Source of the DNA: Mycobacterium sp. URHB0044
Lineage (GTDB): Bacteria; Actinomycetota; Actinomycetes; Mycobacteriales; Mycobacteriaceae
Direction: 5' to 3'
Assembly (NCBI RefSeq): GCF_000620625.1
Contig: NZ_JIAW01000002.1
Location: 372,001-436,000, forward strand
Length of the DNA: 64,000 nucleotides
In this document: piece after piece, positions 31,468 through 40,939 of the stretch
Position numbering within the stretch: position 1 is the first letter of the stretch
Layout: each line of letters opens with the position of its first letter
Position numbers and translations under genes: made by a program
Notes under the pieces: generated by a model
What the model was told of the DNA's origin: nothing
What the model saw: only the letters and a program-made list of their open reading frames with translations
Database searches by the model: none

Positions 31468-34218
31468 GTGGCCGAAGATGCCCATACCCAAGACCTATCT
31501 GAAGACACCCAGCCCGGGCAGGACCCGCCGGCGCAGGCTCTAGACGAGCAGGCGCCGAGCCCGCACGCCGCACCGTTCATCGGGGCCGCCGTGTCGAGCG
31601 ACGACGTGGTCGAGGACGACGAACCCGAATCGCGCCTCATGCTGGAGACCCCGGCACCCGCCACCGCCTCGCCGGCCGGATACCTGCCGCTGTTCGTCGC
31701 GCCGCAGCCCGTCGCGTTCGTACCTCCCCAGTTGGAGTCCGACGACGACGATGAGGACGAGGACGACGACGCCGACGACGACGACGATTCGGGCGACACC
31801 GACGACGAGCAGGGCGACCGTCCCGCCGCCCGGCGCCGTCGGCGAGGCCGCCGCGGCCGCGGTCGTGGACGTGGCGAGCAGAACCCGGACGACCCGAACG
31901 ATGCCGACGGGAACGACGACGACGCCGCGGACCAGGGTGACGACGCCGATGACTCCGACGAGTCCGACGACGACAGCGCGACCGGTGAGGGCGCCAACCG
32001 TCGCCGTCGCAGGCGCAGGCGCCGCAAGTCCGGTGCGGGTGACGGCAACGGCGACGAAGCGCTCGCTCCCGATGATCCGCCGAACACCGTCGTGCACGAG
32101 CGCCCGCCGCGGGAGAAGGCGGCCAAGGCCGTCAACAACGAGATTCAGGGCATCAGCGGGTCGACCCGTCTGGAAGCCAAACGTCAGCGGCGCCGTGACG
32201 GTCGCGACGCCGGTCGGCGCCGCCCACCGATCCTGAGCGAGGCCGAGTTCCTGGCCCGCCGCGAGGCCGTCGAGCGCGTCATGGTGGTGCGCGACAAGGT
32301 CCGCACGGAGCCGCCGCACGAGGGCGCCCGCTACACCCAGATCGCGGTGCTGGAGGACGGCGTCCTCGTCGAGCACTTCGTCACGTCCGCATCGTCGGCG
32401 TCCATGGTCGGCAACATCTACCTCGGCATCGTGCAGAACGTGCTGCCCTCGATGGAGGCGGCGTTCGTCGACATCGGCCGCGGCCGCAACGGCGTCCTCT
32501 ACGCCGGTGAGGTCAACTGGGAGGCTGCCGGTCTCGGCGGCGCGCAGCGCAAGATCGAGCAGGCGCTCAAGCCCGGTGACTACGTCGTCGTCCAGGTCAG
32601 CAAGGACCCCGTCGGACACAAGGGCGCGCGCCTCACCACACAGATTTCGCTGGCCGGCCGGTACCTGGTGTACGTGCCGGGCGCCTCGTCGACGGGGATC
32701 AGCCGCAAGCTGCCCGACACCGAACGTCAACGGCTCAAGGAGATCCTCCGGGAGGTCGTGCCGAACGACGCCGGCGTGATCATCCGTACCGCGTCGGAGG
32801 GCGTCAAGGAAGACGACATCCGGACCGACGTGAACCGGCTGCAGGAACGCTGGGCCGAGATCGACGCCAAGGCCGAGGAGACCAAGAAGAAGGCGGCAGG
32901 CGCCGCGATCGCGCTCTACGAAGAGCCCGACGTGCTGGTCAAGGTCATCCGCGACCTGTTCAACGAGGACTTCTCCGGGCTCATCGTGTCCGGTGACGAC
33001 GCGTGGAACACCATCAACGACTACGTCAATACCGTTGCGCCGGAACTACTTCCGCGCATGACGAAGTACCAGCACTCCGCCCCCGACGGCCCCGACGTCT
33101 TCGCGGTGCACCGCATCGACGAACAGCTCACCAAGGCGATGGATCGCAAGGTGTGGCTGCCGTCGGGCGGCACCCTGGTGATCGACCGCACCGAGGCGAT
33201 GACCGTCGTCGACGTGAACACCGGCAAGTTCACCGGTTCCGGCGGAAACCTCGAACAGACCGTCACGCGCAACAATCTCGAGGCGGCCGAGGAGATCGTG
33301 CGCCAACTGCGGCTGCGCGACATCGGCGGCATCATCGTCATCGACTTCATCGACATGGTGCTCGAAGCCAACCGCGACCTGGTGTTGCGTCGGCTGACCG
33401 AAGCGCTTGGCCGGGACCGCACGCGCCACCAGGTGTCGGAGGTCACGTCGCTCGGATTGGTGCAGCTGACCCGCAAGAAGCTGGGCACGGGTCTGATCGA
33501 GGCGTTCTCCACCACCTGCACGCACTGCGCCGGTCGCGGCATCGTGATGCACGGCGACCCGGTGGATTCGGGTGCTGCGACCAGTCGCAAACCCGAGACG
33601 AGCGGCGGAAGCCGGCGCGGCAAGCGGGGCAAGAAGGGCAGCCCCGCCGAGGACGTCCAAGTGGCCAAGGTGCCGGTCCATGCGGTGGGTGAGCATCCGA
33701 TGTTCAAGGCGATGGCCGCCGCGAACGGGCGCCCCGAAGGCGACGAGGACGTCGAGGACGAGCAGACCGACGACGAGGCGACCGTCGTCGAGGACGATCG
33801 CGAGAAGGTCCTCGCAGGCCGGATTCCCGACGAGGACGACGCCATCTCCGACGACGAGGACGACGACGATTCCGAGGACGACGACTCCGAAGACGATGAC
33901 TCCGAAGACGATGACACCGAAGACGATGTCGTTCTGGAAGCCGACGAGGACGAGGACATCGAGGACGACGACATCGAGGTGATCGGGTCCGATGACGACG
34001 ATGACGATGACGACGACGACTCCGATGACGACGACGACGATTCGGACGACGATGACGACGACGACGACTCGGACGACGACGACGACGATGACGACGACGA
34101 CTCGGACGAGGACGACGAGGACGATGACGACGACGAGTCGCTCGTCACGGCTTCGGCACGCCCTCGCCGCCGCCGAGCGGCCGCCCGGCCAGCAGGACCA
34201 CCAGCTCATGACGCGTAG
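31468..34218 (+). CDS. rne: Ribonuclease E/G
   Basis: 916 residues. The central S1 plus catalytic region (about 260-690) contains the metal-binding Asp582 (VVDVNTGKF) and Asp626 (VIDFIDM) and the Zn-link CTHC (684-687) that joins dimers. The N-terminal extension alternates acidic runs with RRRRR and RGRGRG clusters, the mycobacterial arrangement. The C-terminal 100 residues (about 791-891) are almost only Asp, Glu and Ser. RNase E starts mRNA decay and rRNA processing and scaffolds the degradosome. GTG 31468 has AGGAG 5 nt upstream. Orthologue of Rv2444c. Confidence 0.97.
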   Translation: MAEDAHTQDLSEDTQPGQDPPAQALDEQAPSPHAAPFIGAAVSSDDVVEDDEPESRLMLETPAPATASPAGYLPLFVAPQPVAFVPPQLESDDDDEDEDDDADDDDDSGDTDDEQGDRPAARRRRRGRRGRGRGRGEQNPDDPNDADGNDDDAADQGDDADDSDESDDDSATGEGANRRRRRRRRRKSGAGDGNGDEALAPDDPPNTVVHERPPREKAAKAVNNEIQGISGSTRLEAKRQRRRDGRDAGRRRPPILSEAEFLARREAVERVMVVRDKVRTEPPHEGARYTQIAVLEDGVLVEHFVTSASSASMVGNIYLGIVQNVLPSMEAAFVDIGRGRNGVLYAGEVNWEAAGLGGAQRKIEQALKPGDYVVVQVSKDPVGHKGARLTTQISLAGRYLVYVPGASSTGISRKLPDTERQRLKEILREVVPNDAGVIIRTASEGVKEDDIRTDVNRLQERWAEIDAKAEETKKKAAGAAIALYEEPDVLVKVIRDLFNEDFSGLIVSGDDAWNTINDYVNTVAPELLPRMTKYQHSAPDGPDVFAVHRIDEQLTKAMDRKVWLPSGGTLVIDRTEAMTVVDVNTGKFTGSGGNLEQTVTRNNLEAAEEIVRQLRLRDIGGIIVIDFIDMVLEANRDLVLRRLTEALGRDRTRHQVSEVTSLGLVQLTRKKLGTGLIEAFSTTCTHCAGRGIVMHGDPVDSGAATSRKPETSGGSRRGKRGKKGSPAEDVQVAKVPVHAVGEHPMFKAMAAANGRPEGDEDVEDEQTDDEATVVEDDREKVLAGRIPDEDDAISDDEDDDDSEDDDSEDDDSEDDDTEDDVVLEADEDEDIEDDDIEVIGSDDDDDDDDDDSDDDDDDSDDDDDDDDSDDDDDDDDDDSDEDDEDDDDDESLVTASARPRRRRAAARPAGPPAHDA
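33838..34137 (+). repeat. Acidic codon repeat in the 3' part of rne
   Basis: About 300 bp of GAC/GAT codons with interspersed TCC/TCG and GAG, including repeated GACTCCGAAGACGAT units near 33880-33920 and long GACGAC runs from 34000. It encodes the Asp/Ser/Glu tail. Such simple-sequence DNA is prone to length variation by slippage. Confidence 0.85.
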
Positions 34219-34226
34219 TCGGCGGT

Positions 34227-34256
34227 TTGACCCCTTACCCGCTGGTCACGTAACCT
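34227..34256 (+). promoter_or_regulatory. Candidate rplU-rpmA promoter
   Basis: TTGACC (34227-34232) and TAACCT (34251-34256) are separated by 18 bp, a reasonable SigA-type pair, 132 bp before the rplU start. A small stem GGTCACG...CGTGACC (34244-34283) follows and could form in the leader. Confidence 0.5.
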
Positions 34257-34387
34257 TGAGCAGTTGTCTTTCGGCTCCGTGACCAACTGAGCCGGTGACA
34301 GCGGGACATTTGGACCCGCACCCCCAAGACCCGCGCACGCGCCTCCGGGTAGCGCGCGCCCGCAGAGCGAGCAGAGGAAACGAAACG

Positions 34388-34699
34388 ATGGCGACGTACG
34401 CAATCGTCAAGACCGGCGGCAAGCAGTACAAGGTCGCGGTCGGAGACGTACTCAAGGTCGAGAAACTCGACACCGAGCCCGGAGCGTCCGTTTCGCTGCC
34501 CGTGGCGCTGGTCGTCGACGGTGCGAACGTCACCACCGACGCCAAGGACCTGGCGAAGGTCGCGGTCACCGGTGAGGTCCTCGAGCACACCAAGGGCCCG
34601 AAGATCCGCATCCACAAGTTCAAGAACAAGACCGGCTACCACAAGCGGCAGGGCCACCGGCAGCCGCTGACGGTCGTCAAGGTCACCGGAATCAAGTAG
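34388..34699 (+). CDS. rplU: 50S ribosomal protein L21
   Basis: 103 residues starting [19 protein letters not shown] and ending with the signature [17 protein letters not shown] and VVKVTGIK. L21 binds 23S rRNA and contacts L20 in the large subunit. ATG 34388 follows AGAGGAAACGAAACG. Cotranscribed with rpmA 15 bp downstream. Orthologue of Rv2442c. Confidence 0.98.
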   Translation: MATYAIVKTGGKQYKVAVGDVLKVEKLDTEPGASVSLPVALVVDGANVTTDAKDLAKVAVTGEVLEHTKGPKIRIHKFKNKTGYHKRQGHRQPLTVVKVTGIK

Positions 34700-34714
34700 G
34701 CAGGGGAGCGAACC

Positions 34715-34987
34715 ATGGCACACAAGAAGGGCGCATCCAGCTCACGCAACGGTCGCGACTCCAACGCCCAGCGTCTCGGCGTCAAGCGATTCGGCGGACA
34801 GATCGTGCACGCCGGCGAGATCCTGGTCCGGCAGCGCGGCACCCACTTCCACCCCGGCGAGAACGTCGGACGTGGCGGTGACGACACCCTGTTCGCCACC
34901 GCTCCCGGCGCCGTCCAGTTCGGTGTCAAGCGGGGACGCAAGACGGTCAACATCGTCCGCGTCCCGCGTCAGACACCCGAGGCCTAG
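34715..34987 (+). CDS. rpmA: 50S ribosomal protein L27
   Basis: 90 residues. The N-terminus [20 protein letters not shown] is the flexible tail that reaches the peptidyl transferase centre, followed by GVKRFGGQ and [22 protein letters not shown] 34715 is preceded by AGGGGAG. No N-terminal extension needing cleavage, unlike Firmicutes L27. Orthologue of Rv2441c. Confidence 0.98.
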   Translation: MAHKKGASSSRNGRDSNAQRLGVKRFGGQIVHAGEILVRQRGTHFHPGENVGRGGDDTLFATAPGAVQFGVKRGRKTVNIVRVPRQTPEA

Positions 34988-35008
34988 CCCCACGAGGACT
35001 TCCCGCGA

Positions 35009-35056
35009 GTGAAGCTGCTGCGAGTTCTCGAACGCTTATCGCAGCACTAGCTTCAC
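35009..35056. repeat. 48-nt intergenic hairpin between rpmA and obg
   Basis: Left arm GTGAAGCT + GCTGCGA pairs with TCGCAGC and AGCTTCAC, with only an ACT bulge at 35046-35048; the loop is 15 nt. Fifteen base pairs make it a very stable structure. There is no T-run, so it is either a tract-less terminator/processing site for rplU-rpmA or a dispersed palindromic element (compare 57393-57440). Confidence 0.7.
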
Positions 35057-35076
35057 ATTCGAGGGAAGGACGTCCG

Positions 35077-36522
35077 ATGCCTCGGTTCGTCGACCGTGTC
35101 GTCATTCATGCACGTGCAGGCAACGGCGGGCACGGCTGCGCGTCGGTGCACCGGGAGAAGTTCAAGCCACTCGGTGGGCCCGACGGCGGCAACGGCGGTC
35201 GCGGCGGCAGCATCGTGCTGGTCGTCGACCCGCAGGTGCACACCCTGCTCGACTTCCACTTCCATCCGCACGTCGACGCCTCGTCCGGCAAGCCGGGCGC
35301 GGGCAACAACAAAGACGGCGCGGCCGGTAACGACCTCGAGTTGAGGGTCCCCGACGGCACCGTCGTGCTCGACGAGGACGGCCGACTGCTCGCCGATCTG
35401 GTCGGTGCGGGTACGCGTTTCGAAGCCGCCGCGGGTGGCCGTGGGGGCCTTGGCAATGCGGCGCTGGCGTCGCGCGCACGCAAGGCACCCGGTTTCGCGC
35501 TGCTCGGCGAAAAGGGCCAGGCCCGCGACTTCACCCTCGAACTCAAGACCGTTGCCGACGTCGGACTGGTCGGATTCCCGTCCGCAGGCAAGTCGTCGCT
35601 GGTGTCGGTGATCTCGGCGGCCAAGCCGAAGATCGCCGACTATCCGTTCACCACGCTCGCGCCGAACCTGGGTGTCGTGTCGGCGGGTGATCACACCTTC
35701 ACCGTCGCCGACGTTCCCGGGCTGATCCCCGGAGCATCCGAGGGCCGCGGCCTCGGCCTGGACTTCTTGCGCCACATCGAACGCTGCGCCGTGCTGGTGC
35801 ACGTCGTCGACTGCGCGACGATGGAGCCCGGCCGCGACCCGATCTCCGACATCGAGGCGCTCGAGGCCGAACTGGCCGCGTACACGCCGACCCTGCAGGG
35901 TGATACGACGCTCGTCGACCTCGCCGAACGGCCACGTGCGGTGGTGCTCAACAAGATCGACCTGCCCGATGCTCGCGAACTGGCCGACTTCGTCCGTGAC
36001 GAGGTGGCCCGGCGCTTCGGCTGGCCCGTGTTCGAAGTCTCCACCGTCAATCGGGACGGGTTGCGGCCGTTGACGTTCGCACTGTGGGACATGGTGTCGG
36101 CGTATCGCGAAGCGCAGCCCGAGGTAGCACCCCGTCGTCCCGTCATCCGGCCCATCCCGATCGACGAGAGCGGATTCACCGTGTCGTCGGACGGCGAGGG
36201 CGGATTCGTCGTGCGCGGTACCCGACCCGAACGCTGGGTCAGCCAAACGGATTTCACCAACGACGAAGCCGTCGGCTATCTCGGCGATCGGCTGGCGAGG
36301 CTCGGCGTCGAGGACGCGTTGGTCAAGCAGGGTGCACGGTCGGGCTGCGCGGTCACGATCGGCGAGGTCACCTTCGACTGGGAGCCGCAGACCCCGGCGG
36401 GTATGGACATGCAGATGTCGGGACGCGGCACGGACGTTCGCTTGGAACAGACCGACCGGGTCGGTGCCGACGAGCGCAAGGCCGCCCGCCGCGACCGTCG
36501 CCGCCCCGGTGACGAGGAATGA
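35077..36522 (+). CDS. obg: GTPase Obg/CgtA
   Basis: 481 residues. The Gly-rich Obg domain ([35 protein letters not shown]) is followed by the G domain with G1 GFPSAGKSS (from 166), [16 protein letters not shown] (G3) and NKIDLPD (G4), then the C-terminal OCT domain seen in mycobacteria. It is an essential GTPase acting in 50S maturation and stress control. ATG 35077 follows GAGGGAAGGA. Its stop overlaps proB by 4 bp. Orthologue of Rv2440c. Confidence 0.97.
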   Translation: MPRFVDRVVIHARAGNGGHGCASVHREKFKPLGGPDGGNGGRGGSIVLVVDPQVHTLLDFHFHPHVDASSGKPGAGNNKDGAAGNDLELRVPDGTVVLDEDGRLLADLVGAGTRFEAAAGGRGGLGNAALASRARKAPGFALLGEKGQARDFTLELKTVADVGLVGFPSAGKSSLVSVISAAKPKIADYPFTTLAPNLGVVSAGDHTFTVADVPGLIPGASEGRGLGLDFLRHIERCAVLVHVVDCATMEPGRDPISDIEALEAELAAYTPTLQGDTTLVDLAERPRAVVLNKIDLPDARELADFVRDEVARRFGWPVFEVSTVNRDGLRPLTFALWDMVSAYREAQPEVAPRRPVIRPIPIDESGFTVSSDGEGGFVVRGTRPERWVSQTDFTNDEAVGYLGDRLARLGVEDALVKQGARSGCAVTIGEVTFDWEPQTPAGMDMQMSGRGTDVRLEQTDRVGADERKAARRDRRRPGDEE

Positions 36523-37634
36523 GCAGCAAGCACCGGGATGCGATCCGCAGGGCCCGCAGTGTCGTCGTCAAGATCGGCACCACTGCGCTGACCACGCCGA
36601 CGGGCGTGTTCGACGCGAGCCGCCTGGCGACCCTCGCCGACGCCATCGAGGCGCGGATGAAGGCCGGATCCGACGTCGTGATCGTGTCGTCGGGCGCCAT
36701 CGCGGCGGGCATCGAACCGCTCAAATTGACCAAGCGGCCCACCGATCTGGCGACCAAGCAGGCGGCCGCCAGTGTCGGGCAGGTGGCGCTGGTCAACGCG
36801 TGGAGTGCGGCGTTCGGCCGCTACCAGCGCACCGTCGGCCAGGTTTTGCTTACCGCACATGACATCTCGATGCGGGTGCAGCACACCAACGCCCAGCGCA
36901 CGCTGGACCGGCTGCGGTCGCTGCACGCCGTCGCGATCGTCAACGAGAACGACACCGTGGCTACCAACGAGATTCGGTTCGGCGACAACGACCGGCTCTC
37001 GGCACTGGTTGCGCACCTGGTCGGGGCCGACGCACTGGTGCTGCTGAGCGACATCGACGGCCTGTACGACGGCGATCCGCGCAAGGCAACCGAGGCCAAG
37101 CCCGCGCGCTTCATCCCCGAGGTCGCCGCGCCCGATGACCTCGACGGCGTGGTCGCAGGTACCGGAAGCCGGCTGGGCACCGGCGGCATGGCCTCCAAGC
37201 TGTCATCGGCGCTGCTTGCCGCCGACGCCGGGGTGCCGGTGCTGCTGGCAGCCGCCACCGATGCGGCCGCCGCGTTGGCCGACGCGTCGGTCGGGACGGT
37301 CTTCGCGCCGCGCGGGGACCGGATGTCCGCGCGCCGGTTCTGGGTGCGCTATGCCGCAGAGTCGGCGGGAGCGCTGACCCTCGATGAAGGCGCGGTGCGC
37401 GCGGTGGTGCGGCAACGGCGTTCGCTGCTTCCCGCGGGGATCATCGCGGTCGACGGCCGGTTCCACGGCGGCGACGTGATCGAGCTTCGTGGGCCCGACG
37501 CCGGGATGGTTGCCAGGGGAGTGGTGGCGTACGACGCCGCCGAACTGGTCACCATGATCGGTCGTTCGACGTCCGACCTGCCCGCGGAGATGCGCCGGCC
37601 CGCCGTGCACGCGGACGACCTCGTCGCCGTCTAG
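36519..37634 (+). CDS. proB: Glutamate 5-kinase
   Basis: 371 residues. An amino-acid kinase domain ([57 protein letters not shown]) precedes a C-terminal PUA domain ([13 protein letters not shown]). It makes gamma-glutamyl phosphate, the first step of proline synthesis, and is normally feedback-inhibited by proline. The second-step gene proA is at 53771. The start overlaps the obg stop (ATGA); the stop overlaps the convergent tetR stop by 4 bp. Confidence 0.97.
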   Translation: MSSKHRDAIRRARSVVVKIGTTALTTPTGVFDASRLATLADAIEARMKAGSDVVIVSSGAIAAGIEPLKLTKRPTDLATKQAAASVGQVALVNAWSAAFGRYQRTVGQVLLTAHDISMRVQHTNAQRTLDRLRSLHAVAIVNENDTVATNEIRFGDNDRLSALVAHLVGADALVLLSDIDGLYDGDPRKATEAKPARFIPEVAAPDDLDGVVAGTGSRLGTGGMASKLSSALLAADAGVPVLLAAATDAAAALADASVGTVFAPRGDRMSARRFWVRYAAESAGALTLDEGAVRAVVRQRRSLLPAGIIAVDGRFHGGDVIELRGPDAGMVARGVVAYDAAELVTMIGRSTSDLPAEMRRPAVHADDLVAV

Positions 37635-38260
37635 GGCGTCTCGAGATACAGTGCGCCATAAACGATCTGAGTGAAGGTATCGGCCAACTCGGTATCGTAT
37701 GACGGCGGACTGCCCGGCAGGTTCTGCTGACATGCCCGCTCGACCATCCAGGTGAGTGCGGACGCCGCGGTGGCCGCCGACAGCTCGCGGCGGACGACGC
37801 CATCGTTCTGGCCGGATTCGATGACTGAGGCCAGGCGCTCCGAGATGGCGGTGAGGATCTCCCGGTAGGTGGCGCCGACCTGCGCGTCGTAGGCCGCCAT
37901 TTCATTCAGCGCCACCAGGAGTGGCTGGTGTCGGCGGTAGCTGGCGATGATGCCGGCCATCGCCGCGTGGACGTCGGCGGGGTCCCGTCGCTGCGAGACC
38001 TTCCACCAGCGTTCGGCGCCTTCGGTGAGATCGGTGAACACCTGGCCGGCGAGCCTGCGCAACAGCTGGCCCTTGTCCTCGAAGTAGATGTAGAAGCTGG
38101 CGCGCGAAATGCCGGCCTCGGTGGCGAGCCGGTCGACGCTGAGTTCGGTGAAGCTAGCACCGGCGCCCATCAGGCGTTCGGTGGCGTCGAGCAGTTGCCT
38201 CTCGATCCGTGCGCGCCGCTCCTGGCGATTGGCCTGCGGTTTCCTGGTCACCGATGGCAT
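37631..38260 (-). CDS. TetR-family regulator next to cytochrome P450
   Basis: 209 residues. The N-terminal TetR helix-turn-helix reads [20 protein letters not shown] followed by [12 protein letters not shown]; the C-terminal ligand domain is divergent and helical. ATG 38260 ([15 protein letters not shown]) gives the usual short basic arm; the longer frames cross the operator. It is divergent from the P450 gene, and the palindrome CTAGACATAGTGTCTAG lies between them, so it very probably represses both genes. The inducer would be the P450 substrate or a related hydrophobic molecule. Convergent with proB. Confidence 0.92.
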   Translation of the reverse strand: MPSVTRKPQANRQERRARIERQLLDATERLMGAGASFTELSVDRLATEAGISRASFYIYFEDKGQLLRRLAGQVFTDLTEGAERWWKVSQRRDPADVHAAMAGIIASYRRHQPLLVALNEMAAYDAQVGATYREILTAISERLASVIESGQNDGVVRRELSAATAASALTWMVERACQQNLPGSPPSYDTELADTFTQIVYGALYLETP

Positions 38261-38290
38261 GGAAGCCAGCGTAGTCACCGAGCGGGCACC

Positions 38291-38318
38291 TTGACTAGAC
38301 ATAGTGTCTAGATTTATT
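38291..38318 (+). promoter_or_regulatory. P450 promoter, near-leaderless
   Basis: -35 TTGACT and -10 TTTATT with a 16-bp spacer. The expected start, about 7 nt further, falls at or a few bases before ATG 38328, so the P450 mRNA is probably leaderless, in keeping with the absence of a Shine-Dalgarno sequence. Confidence 0.5.
38295..38311. promoter_or_regulatory. TetR operator over the P450 promoter
   Basis: Perfect palindrome CTAGACA-TAG-TGTCTAG. It lies inside the P450 promoter (TTGACT at 38291-38296, TTTATT at 38313-38318, 16-bp spacer), so bound repressor would block RNA polymerase. It is 35 bp from the tetR start and 17 bp from the P450 start. Confidence 0.8.
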
Positions 38319-38327
38319 GTCCATCGC

Positions 38328-39590
38328 ATGACTGTGTCGCCGCTCACACCCACACGTCCATACGATCCGATCGATCTGTCGTCGCGAGCCTTCTGGTCCA
38401 CCAGTGCGGCGACGCGTGAGAAGGCGTTCGCGGTACTGCGGGCCGAGCGGCCGGTCAGTTGGCACCCGCCGGTCGAGGATTCGTTGATGCACGACCCGCA
38501 GGATCCCGGTTACTGGGCAGTGACCCGGCACGCCGACATCGTCACCGTCAGCCGCGACAGCGACGTCTTCCTGTCCGGCAAGGGTGTCTTGTTCGAGAAC
38601 GTTCCCGAGGAACTGCTCGAGGCGTCGCAGTCCTTCTTGGCGATGGATCCGCCGCGGCACACCATGATCCGAAAGGTGGTGCACGCCGCGTTCACCCCGC
38701 GCCAGGTCCGCCGCATCGAGGACTCCATCAAGGCGAACGCGCGCGACATCGTCGCCGAACTGCAAGACGCGGGAAGCGGCGCGGACTTCGTCGAGCACTG
38801 CGCCAAGGAGCTGCCGATCCGCACGCTGTCGGACATGGTCGGGATTCCGGAATCGGAGCGGGCGCAGGTGGCCGAGGCCGCGGATGCCATGGTCTCGCTG
38901 GGTGATCCGGCGTTCCTCGCGGGCCGCAACCCGCTGGAGGTCCTGGTGATGAGTCAGATGTACCTGCACCAGGTGGCGGGCGCACTGGCCGCGGATCGCA
39001 GGCAGAATCCGGGCGAAGACCTGATCAGCAGCCTCGTTCACGCCGAGGTGGACGGTGACCGGCTCACCGATGCCGAGGTCGCCGCCTTCTTCGTGCTGCT
39101 CGCCGTGGCGGGCAATGACACCACTCGGCAGACCATGAGTCACGCCGTCAAGGCATTGACTGACTTTGGTGCTCAACGGGATTGGCTGGCCGCGGATTTC
39201 GATGACCGGATCGGCGGGGCGATCGAGGAGTTCGTCCGCTGGGCCACGCCGGTGATGACCTTTCGTCGCACCGCTGCGACGGACTATCAGGTCGGCGATC
39301 AAACCATTGCGGCCGGCGAGAAGGTGGTGATGTTCTACGCGTCGGGCAATGCCGACACCGACGTGTTCGATGCACCCGAGCGCCTCGACTTGAGTCGAAA
39401 GCCCAACCCCCATCTCGGCTTCGGCGGCGGCGGACGGCACTTCTGCCTAGGCGCACACGTCGCGCGGGCTCAGCTGCGCGCAGTCTTCAGCGAGCTCTTC
39501 ACCCAGCTACCCACCATCCAGGCGGGCGAGCCGGAGTACGTGCCGGGCAACTTCATTCATGGGATCCGCTCGATGCCCGTCACGTTCTGA
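38328..39590 (+). CDS. Cytochrome P450
   Basis: 420 residues. The I-helix oxygen motif is AGNDTTRQ, the ExxR is in EEFVRWATPV (charged region), and the heme loop FGGGGRHFCLGAH carries the axial Cys373. Length and motifs place it with soluble mycobacterial P450s that oxidise steroids, fatty acids or terpenes using ferredoxin. ATG 38328 is selected because GTG 38304 lies in the operator. No ferredoxin gene is adjacent. A short PNPOx-like gene follows after 55 bp and may be in the same transcript. Substrate unknown; regulation by the TetR neighbour is likely. Confidence 0.94.
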   Translation: MTVSPLTPTRPYDPIDLSSRAFWSTSAATREKAFAVLRAERPVSWHPPVEDSLMHDPQDPGYWAVTRHADIVTVSRDSDVFLSGKGVLFENVPEELLEASQSFLAMDPPRHTMIRKVVHAAFTPRQVRRIEDSIKANARDIVAELQDAGSGADFVEHCAKELPIRTLSDMVGIPESERAQVAEAADAMVSLGDPAFLAGRNPLEVLVMSQMYLHQVAGALAADRRQNPGEDLISSLVHAEVDGDRLTDAEVAAFFVLLAVAGNDTTRQTMSHAVKALTDFGAQRDWLAADFDDRIGGAIEEFVRWATPVMTFRRTAATDYQVGDQTIAAGEKVVMFYASGNADTDVFDAPERLDLSRKPNPHLGFGGGGRHFCLGAHVARAQLRAVFSELFTQLPTIQAGEPEYVPGNFIHGIRSMPVTF

Positions 39591-39645
39591 CCGGCCCAGT
39601 AACATCGCCATCAAGTCCCGCACGATCCACCGGGAGGATGGCGCA

Positions 39646-40023
39646 GTGTTCACCGACACCGAGTTGCGCTTCCTCGAGTCCTGCCAGCAGGGCCGCTTGG
39701 TGACCATCGGACCCGACGGCGCGCCGCAGATCCATCCCGTGGTCTTCGTCGTGGCCCCTGACCACGGATCGGTCGACATCAGTAGCGTGCGCGAATCACA
39801 GAAGTACCGCAACGTTCGCCACGATCCGCGGGTGTCGCTGAGCGTCGACGACCCATCGCTGCCGCTGCGGGGCTTCGACGAACCAACGGGCCGCGGCGTG
39901 GAGATACACGGCTTCGCCGAGCTTGCCGAGATATCCGGTACCGACGTGATCCGCGTACGACCAGTGCGCCTGGAGTGTTGGAACCTCGGAGGTTCCGGCC
40001 ACCACAGTCGTTTCGTCACCTGA
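39646..40023 (+). CDS. PPOX-class/F420-dependent flavin-fold protein
   Basis: 125 residues. A split-barrel PNPOx-like fold is shown by FTDTELRFLESCQQGRLVTI, GAPQIHPVVFVV, SQKYRNVRHDPRVSLSVDDP and RGVEIHGFAEL. Mycobacteria use many such proteins as F420- or FMN-dependent reductases. GTG 39646 has GGGAGGA 7 nt upstream; the longer frame (39559) begins inside the P450 gene. It follows the P450 by 55 bp and may process the same compound. Cofactor preference cannot be told. Confidence 0.82.
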   Translation: MFTDTELRFLESCQQGRLVTIGPDGAPQIHPVVFVVAPDHGSVDISSVRESQKYRNVRHDPRVSLSVDDPSLPLRGFDEPTGRGVEIHGFAELAEISGTDVIRVRPVRLECWNLGGSGHHSRFVT

Positions 40024-40058
40024 GCGGCTGATCGCGGGTCTGGTAGTCGGTGCGCCCG

Positions 40059-40910
40059 CTAGATCCCCGCCTGCGCCGAAAGTGCCGAAGCTGCCGAGAG
40101 TTCGTCGGCCAGCAGCGCGAGCAGCTCCGAGCAGCCGCCGTCGACCTTGACGGTGGCCAGCGCGTCGCCTCGGGTGGGGCCACGGTTGATGATCGCGATC
40201 GGCATGCCGCGCGCGGCTGCGTGCCGGACGAACCGCAGGCCGGAGAAGACCGTCAGTGACGATCCAGCGACCAGCAGTGCATCAGCGGCGTCCACCACCG
40301 AATAGGCATGTCCCACAACATCTTTCGGAACGCTTTCGCCGAAGTAGACGATGTCGGGCTTGAGCATTCCGCCGCACACGGGGCAGTCGACGATGCGAAA
40401 CGTCGACGTATCGCCGACCACGGCGTCGGCGTCGGGCGCGACGGCGATGCCCCCGATCGCCTCCGCGCGCTCGATGAAACCCGGGTTGGCCGCTTCCAGC
40501 AGCTCCGCGAGCGCCGCCCGGGACATGGTGTGCCCGCAGTCCAGACACACCACCTGCGCATAGGTGCCGTGCAGGTTGATCACCGCCCGGCTACCCGCCT
40601 TGGTGTGCAGCAGGTCGACGTTCTGGGTGATGAGGCCCGTCACCACACCCACGCGCTCCATGGCCGCCAGCGCCCGATGACCGGCGTTGGGCATCGTCTC
40701 GGCCATGTGCCGCCAGCCCACGTGGTTGCGCGCCCAGTAGCGTTGCCGAAACACCGGATCGGACGTGAATTGGTGAATGGTCATCGGATTGCTCGGCGGC
40801 GAATCCGGCCCGCGGTAGTCGGGGATGCCCGAGTCGGTGGACATGCCCGCACCGGTCAACACGGCGATGCGGCAGCCCGCGAGCAGGCGGACGAGTTCGG
40901 GGCCTTCCAT
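40059..40910 (-). CDS. Sirtuin (NAD-dependent protein deacylase)
   Basis: 283 residues. NAD-binding AVLTGAGMSTDSGIPDYRG starts at residue 17; TQNVDLLHTKAG and NLHGTY hold the catalytic His; the Zn site is formed by CLDCG and CPVCGG; VAGSSLTVFSG follows. The loop between the Cys pairs is long. It removes acyl groups from lysines, for instance on acetyl-CoA synthetase. ATG 40910 is 29 bp past the stop of the helical protein gene; the frame is open upstream but only this start gives the family N-terminus. Convergent with the PPOX-like gene. Confidence 0.92.
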   Translation of the reverse strand: MEGPELVRLLAGCRIAVLTGAGMSTDSGIPDYRGPDSPPSNPMTIHQFTSDPVFRQRYWARNHVGWRHMAETMPNAGHRALAAMERVGVVTGLITQNVDLLHTKAGSRAVINLHGTYAQVVCLDCGHTMSRAALAELLEAANPGFIERAEAIGGIAVAPDADAVVGDTSTFRIVDCPVCGGMLKPDIVYFGESVPKDVVGHAYSVVDAADALLVAGSSLTVFSGLRFVRHAAARGMPIAIINRGPTRGDALATVKVDGGCSELLALLADELSAASALSAQAGI

Positions 40911-40939
40911 GCTTCCAGGGTAGGCGGTGTCGAGAACCC

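Noticed and set aside
31540..32730. Minus frames opposite rne, including Ser-rich 33021-34148
   Set aside because: Produced by the repeated GAC codons read backwards; no independent coding evidence.
38304..38327. GTG 38304 as the P450 start
   Set aside because: It lies inside the TetR operator and ahead of the predicted transcription start.
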